From the NCBI GenBank assembly GCA_932521025.1, contig OW051471.1, positions 1,612,001 through 1,676,000 on the forward strand: DNA of 64,000 nucleotides, given 5' to 3'. Below are positions 1 through 12,900 of the stretch, in pieces. Below the pieces are notes generated by a model. That model was not told the DNA's origin. It worked only from the letters and a program-made list of their open reading frames with translations, and did not search any database. This stretch comes from Oscheius onirici. Lineage: Eukaryota > Nematoda > Chromadorea > Rhabditida > Rhabditidae. The position numbers and the translations under genes are program-made. The number at the start of each line of letters is the position of its first letter. Within the stretch, counting starts at the first letter, position 1.

Positions 1-89
1 GACCTATATTTTTAAAAAAAGAGCACTCGATTTGGATGAATATGGAAAAAGTTATGAGCAAAAGGAAAACTTATTCGGCGACCTAATAC
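1..89. repeat. Right end of TA-flanked palindromic repeat family (family P)
   Basis: This is the end of a dispersed element that finishes in GCGACCTAATA. It matches the right end of the near-complete copy at 8894-9842 and partial copies at 5085-5412, 37258-37485 and 49785-50009. The left part of this copy lies outside the window. The stretch from 90 to 900 shows no other feature that I can support. Confidence 0.7.
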
Positions 90-938
90 TATTACGATAT
101 ATTGAAAGTGCGGTACAATTTCGATTGTTTCACCGCTGCGGCAAATTAAATGGAATGACTTCAATTCAATATTTGACCTGTTTTCCGACACAAAATAAAT
201 ACATCTGACTTTGAGAGTAGATGAGCAAAAATAGGGGACATGTATTGCTGGCTTTTCACAAATAAATACAAAGGGGTCATTATTGTTTCACCGTTATATC
301 ATAGTCCGAATCGCGGCTTGTAGCCAATCCCAGCGCATGACCCTCCAGATGCATAGTTTCAGGTAGAATGGATAGGTAACAACGTGAATGAAATTCAATC
401 TTCGGCCAAAAATTGTCGTCTTGTCCAGATCCGGATGTACTTTGATGTAGTCGTTTGACCAGTTCCATCACGATCACGACTCTTGGGCTGTTGCTCAGGG
501 GCTCCATAGAAAGGACGCAGATATTCTGTTTACAATGGCTGAAATTTAAAGCTGGATGGCTTGACGTTTACATATACTCTTTTTGTTTCATAGCTGAATG
601 ATACTCCGGAGTTGTTCCTCATTCGAAAAAATGAAAGAAGATGAAAATGGCGGTAGTTGCTCTAAGAAGAAAAGGACAGGAAACGATATTTTTTTCGCTC
701 CACACTTTTTACACAAGGTAATAAAGAGTTTTAAGTCAGTATCTGTCTTATCCATAGAATCCCTTCGTCGATTTTTAACGTAAGTGTTGGTTGTTCGTTA
801 TACTCCAGTCTCTCTTCGCCTCTCACTCTCTACCCCTTTCCCAGATTCCACTGATAAGAGAACCGTGAGCCTACCCGTCGGCAAATTGATCAGGCGGCTC
901 TTTTCCAGTCTCCTTCTCTTTTTTGCCCATTTGAGCTG

Positions 939-945
939 TTTTCAG
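939..945 (+). promoter_or_regulatory. Probable trans-splice (spliced leader) acceptor of the pseudokinase gene
   Basis: TTTTCAG ends at 945 and the start codon follows at 954. A strong acceptor a few bases before an initiating ATG, with no visible upstream exon, is the usual pattern for spliced-leader addition in nematodes. A cis-spliced 5' UTR exon cannot be excluded. Confidence 0.55.
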
Positions 946-953
946 AACAAAAA

Positions 954-3900
954 ATGGCTCGACCACTACCACAGATCATTTTGGAAGAGGAAGAAGATGA
1001 AGAATACGTCCATACACCGTCGCCGTCTCCGAGACCGCCTCTTGTGAAGGTAAAATCTATTGCTCGCACGTTTCCTTTACTCATTAGCTGAATATATTTG
1101 TCAAAAAATGCTTTTTTTTTGTCAAAACCGCGACAATTTTTTCCCCACGTCTGACACAAAAACGTTTCACTTCAGCTATGAAGTATTCAGCAGTCAACCC
1201 TGTCTGTTGTAGTATTAGGTCGAGTCGGGAAAATCGCAGTTAAAGGGACAGTCTCATTATAGCCGTGCAACCGTGCAAGGGAAATAGGCCAGCTGCGTGG
1301 CGGGACCCACTGCAAATTTCATTTTTGCATTTTTCTCGTTCTACACTCATTTTTTCAATTTATACTTGTTTCTAATCGATTTCTCGTCAAAAATTACCCT
1401 TAAAATGAGTGGTGAAACGTCAAAATTGGTGGAAAAATGACGGAAATAGATGAAAATAACGTATTTTAGGCCAAAAAGGGCTGTTTGGTTTCTTTCGGTC
1501 AATTTTCCACCAATTTTAGTGTTCCACCACTCATTATAGGGGTGATTTTTGACGAGAAATAGATTAGAAACAAGTAGAAATCGAAAAAATGAGTGTAGAA
1601 CGAGATAAACGCAAAAATGAAATTTGCCGTGGGTCCCGCCACGCAGTTGCCTGAGTTCCCCTGGAGGCTTGGAGGCACGTAATGAGACTGTCCCTTTAAG
1701 CCCCCCACCGCAGTTTCGCTCCCCGCAAAAAAGTTTCGCCTTTCTCAGTTGCCCCCCCCCCCTCTATTGATCGCCAGTGGGGGGTTCAACTGAAGAGTGG
1801 GGGGCATATCTGAGATGTCCACTTCCAAAATAAGCCCCTAACCGTAAATGTTGGGGGGTCTGAATGCGATTTTGGGGTTTCTGGATAGATTTAGATTCCC
1901 CGGGCTGCCTAAGCCTAAGCCTAAGCAATTTAGAATGAGAAACTAGGAAAATGAAAGCAAAAATAGAAATAAGTAAGAAAAATACATTTTTATGTGTAGA
2001 AAACATGACTAACCTGGGTTTTCTTCTTGATTTTTTGCCTAAAATATTATTAGAACCTAGGGGAATATTTTTTAACAAAAAAAATGAAAAAAGTCGAGAG
2101 AAAATAGTGAAAAAAGGTAGGAATGAGAGAGAAAAAAAAGAAACGAACTCCTTGATTTAGAAAATCGGATTTACCCGCTCTTGTAAACAGCATACAGGGT
2201 GGGGGGCAGGGATGGGCGAATATTCGTATTCGAATCATTCGCGTTTTTTTGGTATTCGTTATTCGGTATTCGTGTCGCGTTTTGGAAAGATCTATTCGAA
2301 TATTCGGTATTCGATTAGTGTTTTTGAAAGCGAATTTTCGAATATTCGATATTCGAATACCATTTTTGCCGCGAATATTTGGATCCTATGTCGGCACGGC
2401 TTTCATAATTTTTGGTCTTCTGATTTTTGATTCATTTTTTTGATTCATTGTTTCCTTTTGTTTTTTATTCTGTAAATTTGCAGCATGCCAAGACCTAGTC
2501 AATACGACGAAGTTTTTATTCGAATTTCATCATATGTCAATGCAAGGCTTGTAACCTGATTTTAGCTGACTGCGGTTCGACATTCAATTTTCGCATTTGG
2601 AAAATTTTCATAAAGGGATTCTCGAGAAAGATAGTTTTTTTCTATTTTCCGTCAAAGTTTTATTCAGATTGTCAAAAATGCCGAGAAAAAATGTGCATCT
2701 GTTAACACGTCGTCTGTAAACACTTTCTTCACAGCTCAAAAGCGATCTATGGAAAAGGAGTGTGTCGAGGTTAGATTTTTTTCAAGCTTTTTGTAATTTC
2801 TACCTTAGGTGGCTGCGAAGCAGCCCAGAATTGACAAAAGTTTCGGAATGTGGACGAAACCGGCGAAGGAAATCTATTGTAAAAACAGCAAGCTCTAGGA
2901 ATTTCGTCAAATGTCTACAGCCCAGCTTCAAGCTGAAAGGTCGCAATCATTTTACGAGAATAGCTCCGCCGGAATATAAAATGTTGATCAAATCGAAGCT
3001 TCTAAAGGTTAGATAGTTTTGTAAGCGATACAAGAAATTTTAGACTGCTAATATCGCATTCACCTCTGATGCGTGGTCGGCTGAAGGTAATACACACTAG
3101 CTTCTGTCGTTAACAGCACACTTTATCGAGGAAAAAAAAACCAAGTTTGTCGTTTTGGGTGCAATACCTATTGAAGGTCAGATTCATTTGTAATGTTGTG
3201 ATTTATTTTTCAGTTAGACATACTGGAGAGAATCTGTCTACTTTGCTCAAACAGTGCCTGGAAGAATTCTGTATTCCATTGCGAAAGGTTAAAGCCCTTG
3301 TTCGAGATAATGCCAAGAATATGATCAAGACTGCAAATTTGCTGGACATCGAAAGTTTTCAATATTTTGGACATCTGTTACAGCTTGTGAGCTTTCCATG
3401 CTTAGTGTCAATATATTTTACTTTACAGGCAATTCACGAGGGACTGAGCCGTCTAGTTACCAAACAGCTTCTAGCCGATATCCAGAAAATCGCTGAAAAG
3501 CTTAAACGTTCTTCATTAGACAAGAAAGATTTGGACGATACGTTTGCAAGCTTTGAGCAAATCCCGACGACAATTACAAAGGTAGATCTTTGATTTTTAC
3601 TCTACTCATTCAGTACATCGACATCCGCTGGACTTCACTATTCTGTGTGCTCCAGAAATTTGTCGAGTGCAAACGTGTTATCAAGGTCTTTCTTATCGAC
3701 CACCAAAGCTACCCACAATTGTCATTTGTCGACTGGACCACTATTGAAGCCATGTTTGAGCTCTTGAAGCCTTTGGTGGATGTGGCAAAAGTTTGTCTTT
3801 CAATATTTTCTGTAGATTTCTTTTTAGTTTGTACAGCATCGAGAGATTGCCTCGCTTTCGACTGTTATACCTGTAGCGAAATACCTAATAAAGGATATGG

Positions 3901-6900
3901 AGAGAGGCTCAAATCATAATGTGATTGGAAGCGCAAGACTAGCGATTGTCAGAGCTCTAGAATCACGAACGAACGAGCTGTTCACTAGCAGAATCGGAAT
4001 TCTGTCGACCGTCACAGATGTTCGCTTTAAGGATTCTGTATTTGACGACCAAGAGAAGGACAAAGTTTACAAGCTTCTGTGCTCAGCCGTAGAAGAAGAA
4101 CTGTCGAAAGCAATTTCCTCAAAAGAAATTGAATTCGTCTGTGACAATGGTTAGCTTGTATTTGTTTTTTACACAATCGTTTTTCAGAAACTCCAGAGAC
4201 TGAGGAGTTAAATAGCAATGAAGAATCAGGATTTCTTCGATACCTAAACTCTCAAGAAAGCAGCCGACCTCCTATCCCAAATTTGAGTCAAGCAGACACA
4301 GCCAACAAAGCACAAAAAGTCAGTTTCAATCTTTTGTAACTATTATGTGTTTCAGGAAGTCGACGAATATCTCTCTTCTGGACCTGACCCCAAAGCCAAC
4401 CTTATAGATTTCTGGAAGGCCAAAGAGAACCAAATCCGTTCTCCCATCATCTGTCAAATATCGGAATCCCTCCTGTGTATTCCTGCTTCTTCAGCTGAAT
4501 CTGAGAGGCTATTCAGCTCAGCAGGATTTATTCTGAATGACCAGAGGAAGAAAATGACAAGAGAGCATCTCGGAATGCTAGTGTTCTTGCACGGCAACAT
4601 TAGACAGTTGGGCTTTTCACCTATTTAGTTGGTTATCTCCCCTTTTTTATGAATCTGTTTCCTAGTGTAAAATTGTTTTTGTTTTGCTATCGTTATAAAG
4701 TTTTTGGTCTAAAAAAAGTTGTATAGCTGGACACTGAAAAACGTTGTCAAAGTAACGGGATAGGTTTGTTTGATTTTTCTCTAGCATTCGATATTCGTAA
4801 ACGAATATTCAATATTCGAATATTCGCTATTCGCGAATACTGAAATAACTCGAATATATTCGTATTCAATATTCGCCAATTTTAGAGAAGACGAATATAT
4901 GCGTATTCGGTATTCGTCAAGTTTTGGAGGAGACGAATATATTCGTATTCGAAACTGAAAAAGGCGGGGGGAGGGAGGGTCAAACTGAGGAGGTGGGGGC
5001 AAAACCTGTGGGGGGCTTAATTTAGTTTGGTGGTGGGCATATCTAAGATCTACCCGGTCGAGTCATCTGTGTTCAAAAAATGCTCATTACTTTCCCCAGA
5101 TTCAACGAAATCGAGCAAACTCGGTGCCAAAATTTAAGTCTGCCCAAGGCGGAATTAATAGGCTATATAAGAGATCATTAAAGAGCCAAAAATCATTTTT
5201 CAAAAAAGCAAACTGTTCGTCTTTCCGAGGAAAAAAGTGTTGTAGTTGACAACTTTTTTGTAGGATGCAACCCTGAAGAGTTATGGGCAAAATTGTGTTT
5301 TGATCAAAACTTTGACCGATCACTGTACTCAGGCGATGAGCTTTCCAGGGCTCTCTATTAATTCGGCCGCAATGAAACCTACATTTTGAAAAAAAAATCA
5401 GTTGATTTCCATTTTTCTAGAAGGAGTTATGGGCGACACCAAAATACTTTCTGCGCACCCTAATAGGATATCTCAAAGGTTGAAAAAATGTACTATGGGC
5501 AACTTTTCCAGTTCGAAAAAGACAAGTTACCCCCTACCCTCAATAAAAGCTTCCGACATACAGACAGAGACTTGGTTTTTTTTTTTTTTTAATGGATTTT
5601 CCAACGTTCAGGTCGACTCTCTTCACCGAAGCCACTCTCCGTCTGTGTTATCCCAAACCAGTCGTCACTTTTTGCAGCCCCGGATAGATGACATAACAAT
5701 GGGAAAAATGATCCAGCTGGGTAAGGTTATAAATATTTTTGTGTTTCAGCAAGTGAATTAAATTTTTGTAACGCTTTCCCACCACTACTTCAAAAAATTG
5801 AAAAAAAAAAGAAATTTACAGGAACTTTGAGCGAGAAACAGTCCCGCTTCGGGAACACGTACAAATTTCTTCACAAGCAGACAATGCAGGAATATGCCGT
5901 GACCAAGTGGCAGACTAATTTGAAGGAGGAGGTTGGTTTTGGTAGAATATTCTGTTCCAAATGAAAAAGAACGGTACAGTAACCCAAAAATTCCTTTCCC
6001 TGCGGAGTTTTGGGCAGCCTATCAGCGAAAAAATGCACCTTTAACCCGGCAAAGTGGCTGTTAGACTGCTCTAATACATAAGATTCCCACAGGGAAGGAA
6101 ATTTCGGGTTATTGTAGCATTGCCTAGCAGACTTTGGTTTGTGTTTCAAATGCCTGGTATCATCGTGAGGTCGTCGGAAAGACGATTCTTAATTCTCATT
6201 CTTGATCCGACGTATTTTGATGTTCTACTTGTTCAATTATGTAGCGGCACAACGCGGCTGGCGAGATGGCGCAATGTCAGTCTAAAGGGTCCCAAGTTCA
6301 AAACCCCGCTTCGGCCCAACCAAGGCTTCCATCCTTCCGAGCTCGGTAAATTGGTAGTAGCTTGCTACGGAGTAAAGGCGTTCCCAGAAAAGTCGAGGCA
6401 ACTTCGGAACGTTAATGCCTACCGCAACCTGGCCACTCAGGAAGCACCCGCAGCCCATGAGTCTCTTCGGAACTCAGGCTTGAGTCGGGAAGAAACTTTA
6501 CTTTACTTTACAGCGCGGCTACTTTGTATGCATACGTTAAGGCGTTTTTCGTAAAAATAACGTGGCAAAATTCTGGAAGAAATGGGAAAAGCAAACTAAA
6601 AAGTACAAGTTTGTGAAAAATTTCATGACGTGGTACTGAAATTGACTTCTAACAGTTCCTTTTACCCAATCAATGAAGTAAACAATGCTTGGAATACCAA
6701 AAGAGATCCAGACGAAAAAACACTGCTTGGTGAACTCAAAAACCGTCTGACTACGCACCCATTTGGTCCCAGACGCATTTAAGATCAGGTGTCCTTCGGT
6801 AGCCTTTTCGATAGATAACCAGCCGGCTTCGCCGCCTGTCGGCGGCTTTTTTGACTTGTGTTTTCTTCTTTACTTCTGATCTCCTCCCTAGTCAATAATT

Positions 6901-9900
6901 CCAAAACAAAATCATCTCTTCTGAGCCCTTCTGCTCCCTTCCCCAGTCAACCGATCTCTTTTGATCCGTTTCCCAGTCAACCGATCTCTTTTGATCCGTT
7001 TCCCAGTCAACGGATCTCTTTTGATCCCTTCCCCAGTTAACCGATCTCTCCTGATCCTGTCACGTCTTCTTCCTTACCTAACCAATCGGACCTTTTCATT
7101 CTTTCCCTTCTAAAAAACCGATACGAATTTTCCTATTTTCAGGGCATACGATTCCTCTCTGATCTTATACAAATCAACCGGTCCCTCCTAATCCCCTAGC
7201 GGCTACCCTGACTCTATTTCCTACTCAAAATAATAAATATTTGGCGAGGAGAGGAATCGAACCCGGGTCGTCTGGGTGAAGACGGCGACTCTTAACAATA
7301 CACCAAAACTTTCTTGGCCTCGGACAAACAGACAAACAAAGTCACAGAGTCAGCCACAGACACCACAGCTTTTTAAAGCGTGTCTCCGGCTTCGAAAAAT
7401 CGCTGCGAGACCAATTGCAAGGCTTCCGTCATGATTACTGCGGGTCCCGACGCGATCTCATCCCAAAAATTTTATTTTCGCGTTTTCGACGTTTTACACT
7501 CTTTTTTTCGTTTCCAAACCATGTTGAATCGATTCGGCATCAAATTTTACGTCAGTATATTCCGAAAGCAAAAATCTAATAAAACTGGAAGGAAAAGGCG
7601 AAAACAGCGTTTCTGTTCTTTCCTATTTTGTTCTTTGCTAAGCACAGCAATTTTGATGTCGGAAAAGACATAACTGGTGTAAAATTTGATGCGGAAACGA
7701 TTAAACATGGTTTGACAACGATAAAACGTGTGCAAAGCGTCAAAAAATAAAAAATATGCAAGATCGTGACGGGACCAATGCCATTTGGTCCTGCAGCATT
7801 TCCGGCATTCCGGCATAGCCGAAGGCTTCCTTTAATAGTTTAGATGAGACATATTTGTGAACTCTGTTGGATTCAACTATGTTTCCCCTTTTTGAGCTTT
7901 TATCGCACAAGTTTTCGCAATTTTGCTTATTTTCGAATTTCATAAGATTGTTGGTACGTACTTTTGCGTTACTGAAAATTGTGACTGTTTGGCACGAACA
8001 AACCTCCATAAAAAAAGTTTTTTGTTCCGAAGTACGTCATTAGAAACAAGGATTTCTACATGTAGTGCAGATATTCGAAGTAGCGGATTCCTTTCAGTAT
8101 ACTTGTTTGTCAAATAACTACTTTTTGACTATTCTACCATCGTTTACAAAGTTTTTTGGTTTCAATACTGGTTCATACTTAGCAGAACTTACCAGTTGCA
8201 CTGGATTCGGTACAATATTATCCAAAAATCAAATTTTTCAGCAACTCGTCGGAATCTGCAACGAGCTCGAGTACCTTTCCGGAATTTCTCATCCCCGAAT
8301 CGGAAGAATTTACGCCTACAATTTGAGCGGTAGTCTCATAACCATGTTCCGTCAATATGTTCCCTCCGGGACCGTTGGAGACGTCCTGAAAAGAGGTCCC
8401 CTTCCGGAAACGACCGCCCTAAAATATTTTAAGCAAGCCATTGAAGCTCTACAGTACCTCCATGACAGGAACATGGTACATGGGAATGTCAAGGGTTTGG
8501 ATCCGTTAAATTTGCGAAAAAAAACTCATTTTAGCGGTGAACCTGCTGCTGACATTGGCTGACGATGTCAAGTTGGCGGATAAGGCCATTTCTAGTGAGT
8601 TTTTCAGCCAGAGAGGGTCTAGATTCTAGAAAGTAAATTAGTAATTAAACACGCTTTATGACGGCGTGTTGAAAGCATTTTTGCTCAAAGTATGTTCAAG
8701 AAGTTTAGACACTCCAACACCTGATCTTCACAGACGCCGTCGCTTACTGTATGCTGCTCCGGAACTGATGAAGGACAGAAAATCTTTGTTCAAGACCTCA
8801 GCTCCTTCGGATATCTGGTTAGTTTTGTTTCAGCAGAAAGATATAAACAAAGAAATTTACTGTGGTTAGTGCGTTTTCTTCAGCCAATGTATTAGGTCGC
8901 CGGATAAGTGTTTTCCTTTTGCTCATAACTTTTTCCAGATTCAGCCAAATCGAGTGATCTTTTTTTTATATATGAGCCCTGGAAAAAAAAATATACGAGC
9001 CCTGGAAAGCTCATCGGCTGAGCACAGTGAACGGTTTAAGTTTTGACAAAAACAGTATTTTGCCCATAACTCTTCAGGGTTGCATCCTACAAAAAAGTTG
9101 TTTAAAAACTGTTTATTCGGTATTCAAGGTAGTTCACCTGACCGAGATCACATCCGAAGAGTAGAGGGGTCTTGGAGTGATGATGAGCGCGTTGAATGAT
9201 CAGGGTTGCTCAAGCTACGGGATCCGCTGGACAGGCTAGGCTGGCGAGAGATGCCAGGGTAGACTACCTTCGTGTACTACCACCCGGGATTGAACTTGCG
9301 ATCCCTTTCTTCATAGACTGTCATCCTATCCACTTGACTATCCGGGTCCAAAAAAGTTGTAAACTACAATAATTTTTTTCTCGACAAGGCGAGTATTTGG
9401 CTTTTTTAAAAAACAATTTTCGACTTTGGGATCATGCCGAAACTGCAAATGTCCGGATGGCGCAGTGGGTTTGGAAAATTCACTGCGACCAGGGTTCGAG
9501 TCCGCCATCATTTCTCAAAAATTCAATTTCGAGCTCAAAAAATCACCATGTGGTGGGGTACGCTGATGAAATTCGAGACTTAAAACCGTTAACCATCGGA
9601 AAAAAGTATTGTAGTTGACAACTTTTTTGTAGGATGCAACCCTGAAGAGTTATGGGCAAAATTGTGTTTTGATCGAAACTTTGACCGATCACTGTACTCA
9701 GGCGATGAGCTTTCCAGGGCTCGTATATAGCCTATTAATTCGGCCTCGGGTAGACCTACATTTAAAAAAAGATCACTCGATTTGGATGAATCTAGAAAGA
9801 GTTATGAGCAAAAAGAAAACACTTATCCGGCGACCTAATAAGAGCAAAATTGCATTTTTCTCCGTTTCACGTGATCCTTATGATCTGGGCATGTTCACTT

Positions 9901-12900
9901 TGGTGATGACAACGTCGAGCCTTTTTTCAATAGAAAGAGAATCCTACAAATCTATGTCGTTTGTTTCAAAGTGAGATGGAAACAAGGGTACATGACGACA
10001 ATGCTATTATACCGCTCCTTGGGAATGTAAAAATATCTTTTAAAATTTTCAGAAGCCAGTCAATGAACGCAATGCATGCAAAATACGTTTTTGAGCTGAA
10101 AATTGAATGAAACTGGCGTCTTTGGATCCATTTTGATAAAAAATTAAGCCAAATCAAGATTTTCAGAAGCTTCGCCGTAAATACTAACTCAGTAGATGGA
10201 AGTTGATTGCATTCGATGATATAGTGTTTCAGTGTTTTCTTCATTCGATGATATAGTGTCATTCGATGGTATAGAGTTTCAGTGTTTTCTTCAAAAAAAT
10301 GCTAACTATAAGAAGCTAAACAACAATGTTTCACCACATGCTTGTCAAGAATAAAGTTTTTACTGAAACGTTCGGAGTAGACATGGCTGACGGGCCGGGC
10401 CGGCCCGGGCCGTCAGCCATGTCTACTCCGAACGATCTCTTTTGCTCTCTTCCCCAGTCAATCGATCTCTTTTGATCCGTTACCCAGTCAACCGATCTCT
10501 TTTGATCCGTTTCCCAGTCAACCGATCTCTCCTGATCCTGTCATGTCTTCTTCCTTACCTAACCAATCGGACCTTTTCATTCTTTCCCTTCTAAAGAACC
10601 GATACGAATTTTCCTATTTTCAGGCCATACGATTCCTCTCTGATCTTATACAAATCAACCGGTCCCTCCTAATCCCCTAGCGGCTACCCTGACTCTATTT
10701 CCTACTCAAAATAATAAATATTTGGCGAGGAGAGGAATCCAACCCGGGTCGTCTGGGTGAAGACGGCGACTCTTAACAATACACCAAAATTTCGTGGCCA
10801 TGGACAAACAGAGACAAACACACAGAGTCAACCACAGACACCACAGCTTTTTAATAGTTTAGATGTTCTTCCCTTCTGTTGAAAGCCCACAAAAAACAGC
10901 TACAGTCCCGTAAAAAACTATTTTTTAGGGCGATGGGATGTGTCCTCGTCACAATGGTCACTCGATTTCCTCCCTTCAAGGACCACTTTCTCCGTCTTTC
11001 TACTGATGAAGTACACGAGGTTTCTGGTCCTCTTTCAATTCCCAAAAATTATGAAATTCTCAGCAATTGATCAAAATGCATGCTGGATCGCCTCTTTATA
11101 AGAGCGAAACTCTTATTCCCAGTGCCAGTCGTCAGCTCTCGGACATCGTAGACTGTACCCTGGATCCGAGTGAGACGAAACGGCCTAATGCTAGACAGGT
11201 GGGTTTTTGAGACATTTCGTAGGAAATAAGCTCTATATGACATCTTTCTGGAGCTATAGTGAAGTACTATAACAAAAAACTAGGAATTTGTCGTACTGAT
11301 GAAGTTTTTAGTCAAATCTGTTAGAATTATACGTAACGACCTGAAATGTTTGATATTTTAGCCTGAAAAGGTACGATGTAGCACTGCCCACTCTTCCGCA
11401 AAGAATACACAGCGAAAGTGAAACGAAAAAAAGCTAATTCTGCGAGAAAACCATTGGGAAACGAACTTTTTTGTCAACTAGACGTTTTTTAAACTTCCCT
11501 TATGAAAAAAAAATCCAGTAAAATCGAAGCACGAATATAAGGAGGACATAGGGACCTTGTCTGCCCTAAAAGGTTTCGATTTTTGAATCCCAACATCCGG
11601 CTTTTTACGTTTGTTTTGGACACATTGAAACATAAAAAAGATAACTTTGGGTACGAAAGTTTATTCCGCATAGGTAAGATAAAAATCCACTTTAAATTGC
11701 TCCAAGGTCTCTGTGTGTGTGTGTGTCGGAAGCTTTAATTGGCAATCAAAATGGAGCAATTTATGCGCACAATTAAGGGGAAAGGAGTTAGTGTAACAAG
11801 TTTAGACGAGTCAATTGCATGGACTTTGATTATTTTTGACGGGGGAGTTTCCAGACAGTAGAGAATCAAGTGCGGGTTAGGAATACAGGAAAGCGTTCAG
11901 GGGGTTTCTACTATTACTTTAGCTCCAACGGGATGATATCACAACTGGAAAACAGGGATAGGGGAGAACATGAGCACGGACCGGGAAGGGCAGAGCACTT
12001 TGCAGAATGCAAGGGTGGACAGAGAGAAAGTGTCGAGAAATTAGAAACAGGGACAGTGGGACAGTGGGACAGAAGGGCAGAGATCTGTCTCGATACTTTC
12101 AGACCTTGCAGATTGTCTTTTGTACTTAAGGAAAAGTACTTAAGGTACTCCTATCTATTTATTGATCTGGAGAGGGATCAAACAGCAAACTGTTAACTGT
12201 TATCTGTTTTGAAAAGGACAAAACTAAGTCACTTAGCCCCGGAGGGGCGTAGCACAATTTGTCTATTTTAAATTGCTTCCGGTATCTGTATGTGTGTGTG
12301 TCTGCCTGTCTGTCGGAAGCTTTAATTGGCAATCAAAATGGAACAATTTGTTAAAGGGAAAGGAGTTAGTGTAACAAGTTTAGGCAAGTCAATTTGCAAT
12401 TGGATTATTTTTGACTGGGGATAGTTTCCAGAGAGAGAATTAAGTGCGGGTTGGGAATACGGGAAACCGTCCAAGGGGGTTTCTACTATAACTTTAGCTT
12501 CAACAGGGTGATATCACAATAGGAGAACGGCAGAACACATTGCAGAATGCAGGGACAGAGAGAAAGTGTCGAGAAATTAGAAACAGGGGACAAACGGGCA
12601 AGATTAGAGGAACAGAAACACAAGAACATAATTGATCTGGAGAGGGATCAGATAGCAAGCTGTTATCTTTTTTTAAACGGACAAAACTAATTCACTTAGC
12701 CCCGAAGGGGGCGTGGCTCAACTTGTAAAATTAAAAATTGTGCACGTTACATTATATTTTATATGTAATGAATGATAGTTACTACCAAGCATTACTGTCA
12801 TCTTCTGTCGAATCTTGACATGTTCACGAAACAAAAAATAAGTAGTTTTTCCCTCCAAAGCAATCAGGACCTTGTTCTCCTGTTTTCTGTCTCCTGTAAA

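Larger units (their letters stand above)
8894..9842. mobile_element. Family P palindromic element, near-complete copy carrying two SINEs
   Basis: The ends TTAGGTCGCCGGATAAGTG and its reverse complement (CACTTATCCGGCGACCTAA), flanked by TA, delimit about 950 bp. The inverted arms are about 8894-9115 and 9600-9842. Between them lie two separate tRNA-like units (9121-9350 and 9453-9590). The element lies in intron 6 of the pseudokinase gene. Confidence 0.75.

Noticed and set aside
11365-11421. Alternative 3' end of the kinase after exon 8 (PEKVRCSTAHSS then stop)
   Set aside because: A TTTTAG acceptor exists, but the piece is short and unlike a kinase C-terminus, while exons 9-12 all join in phase. 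It may be a rare isoform.
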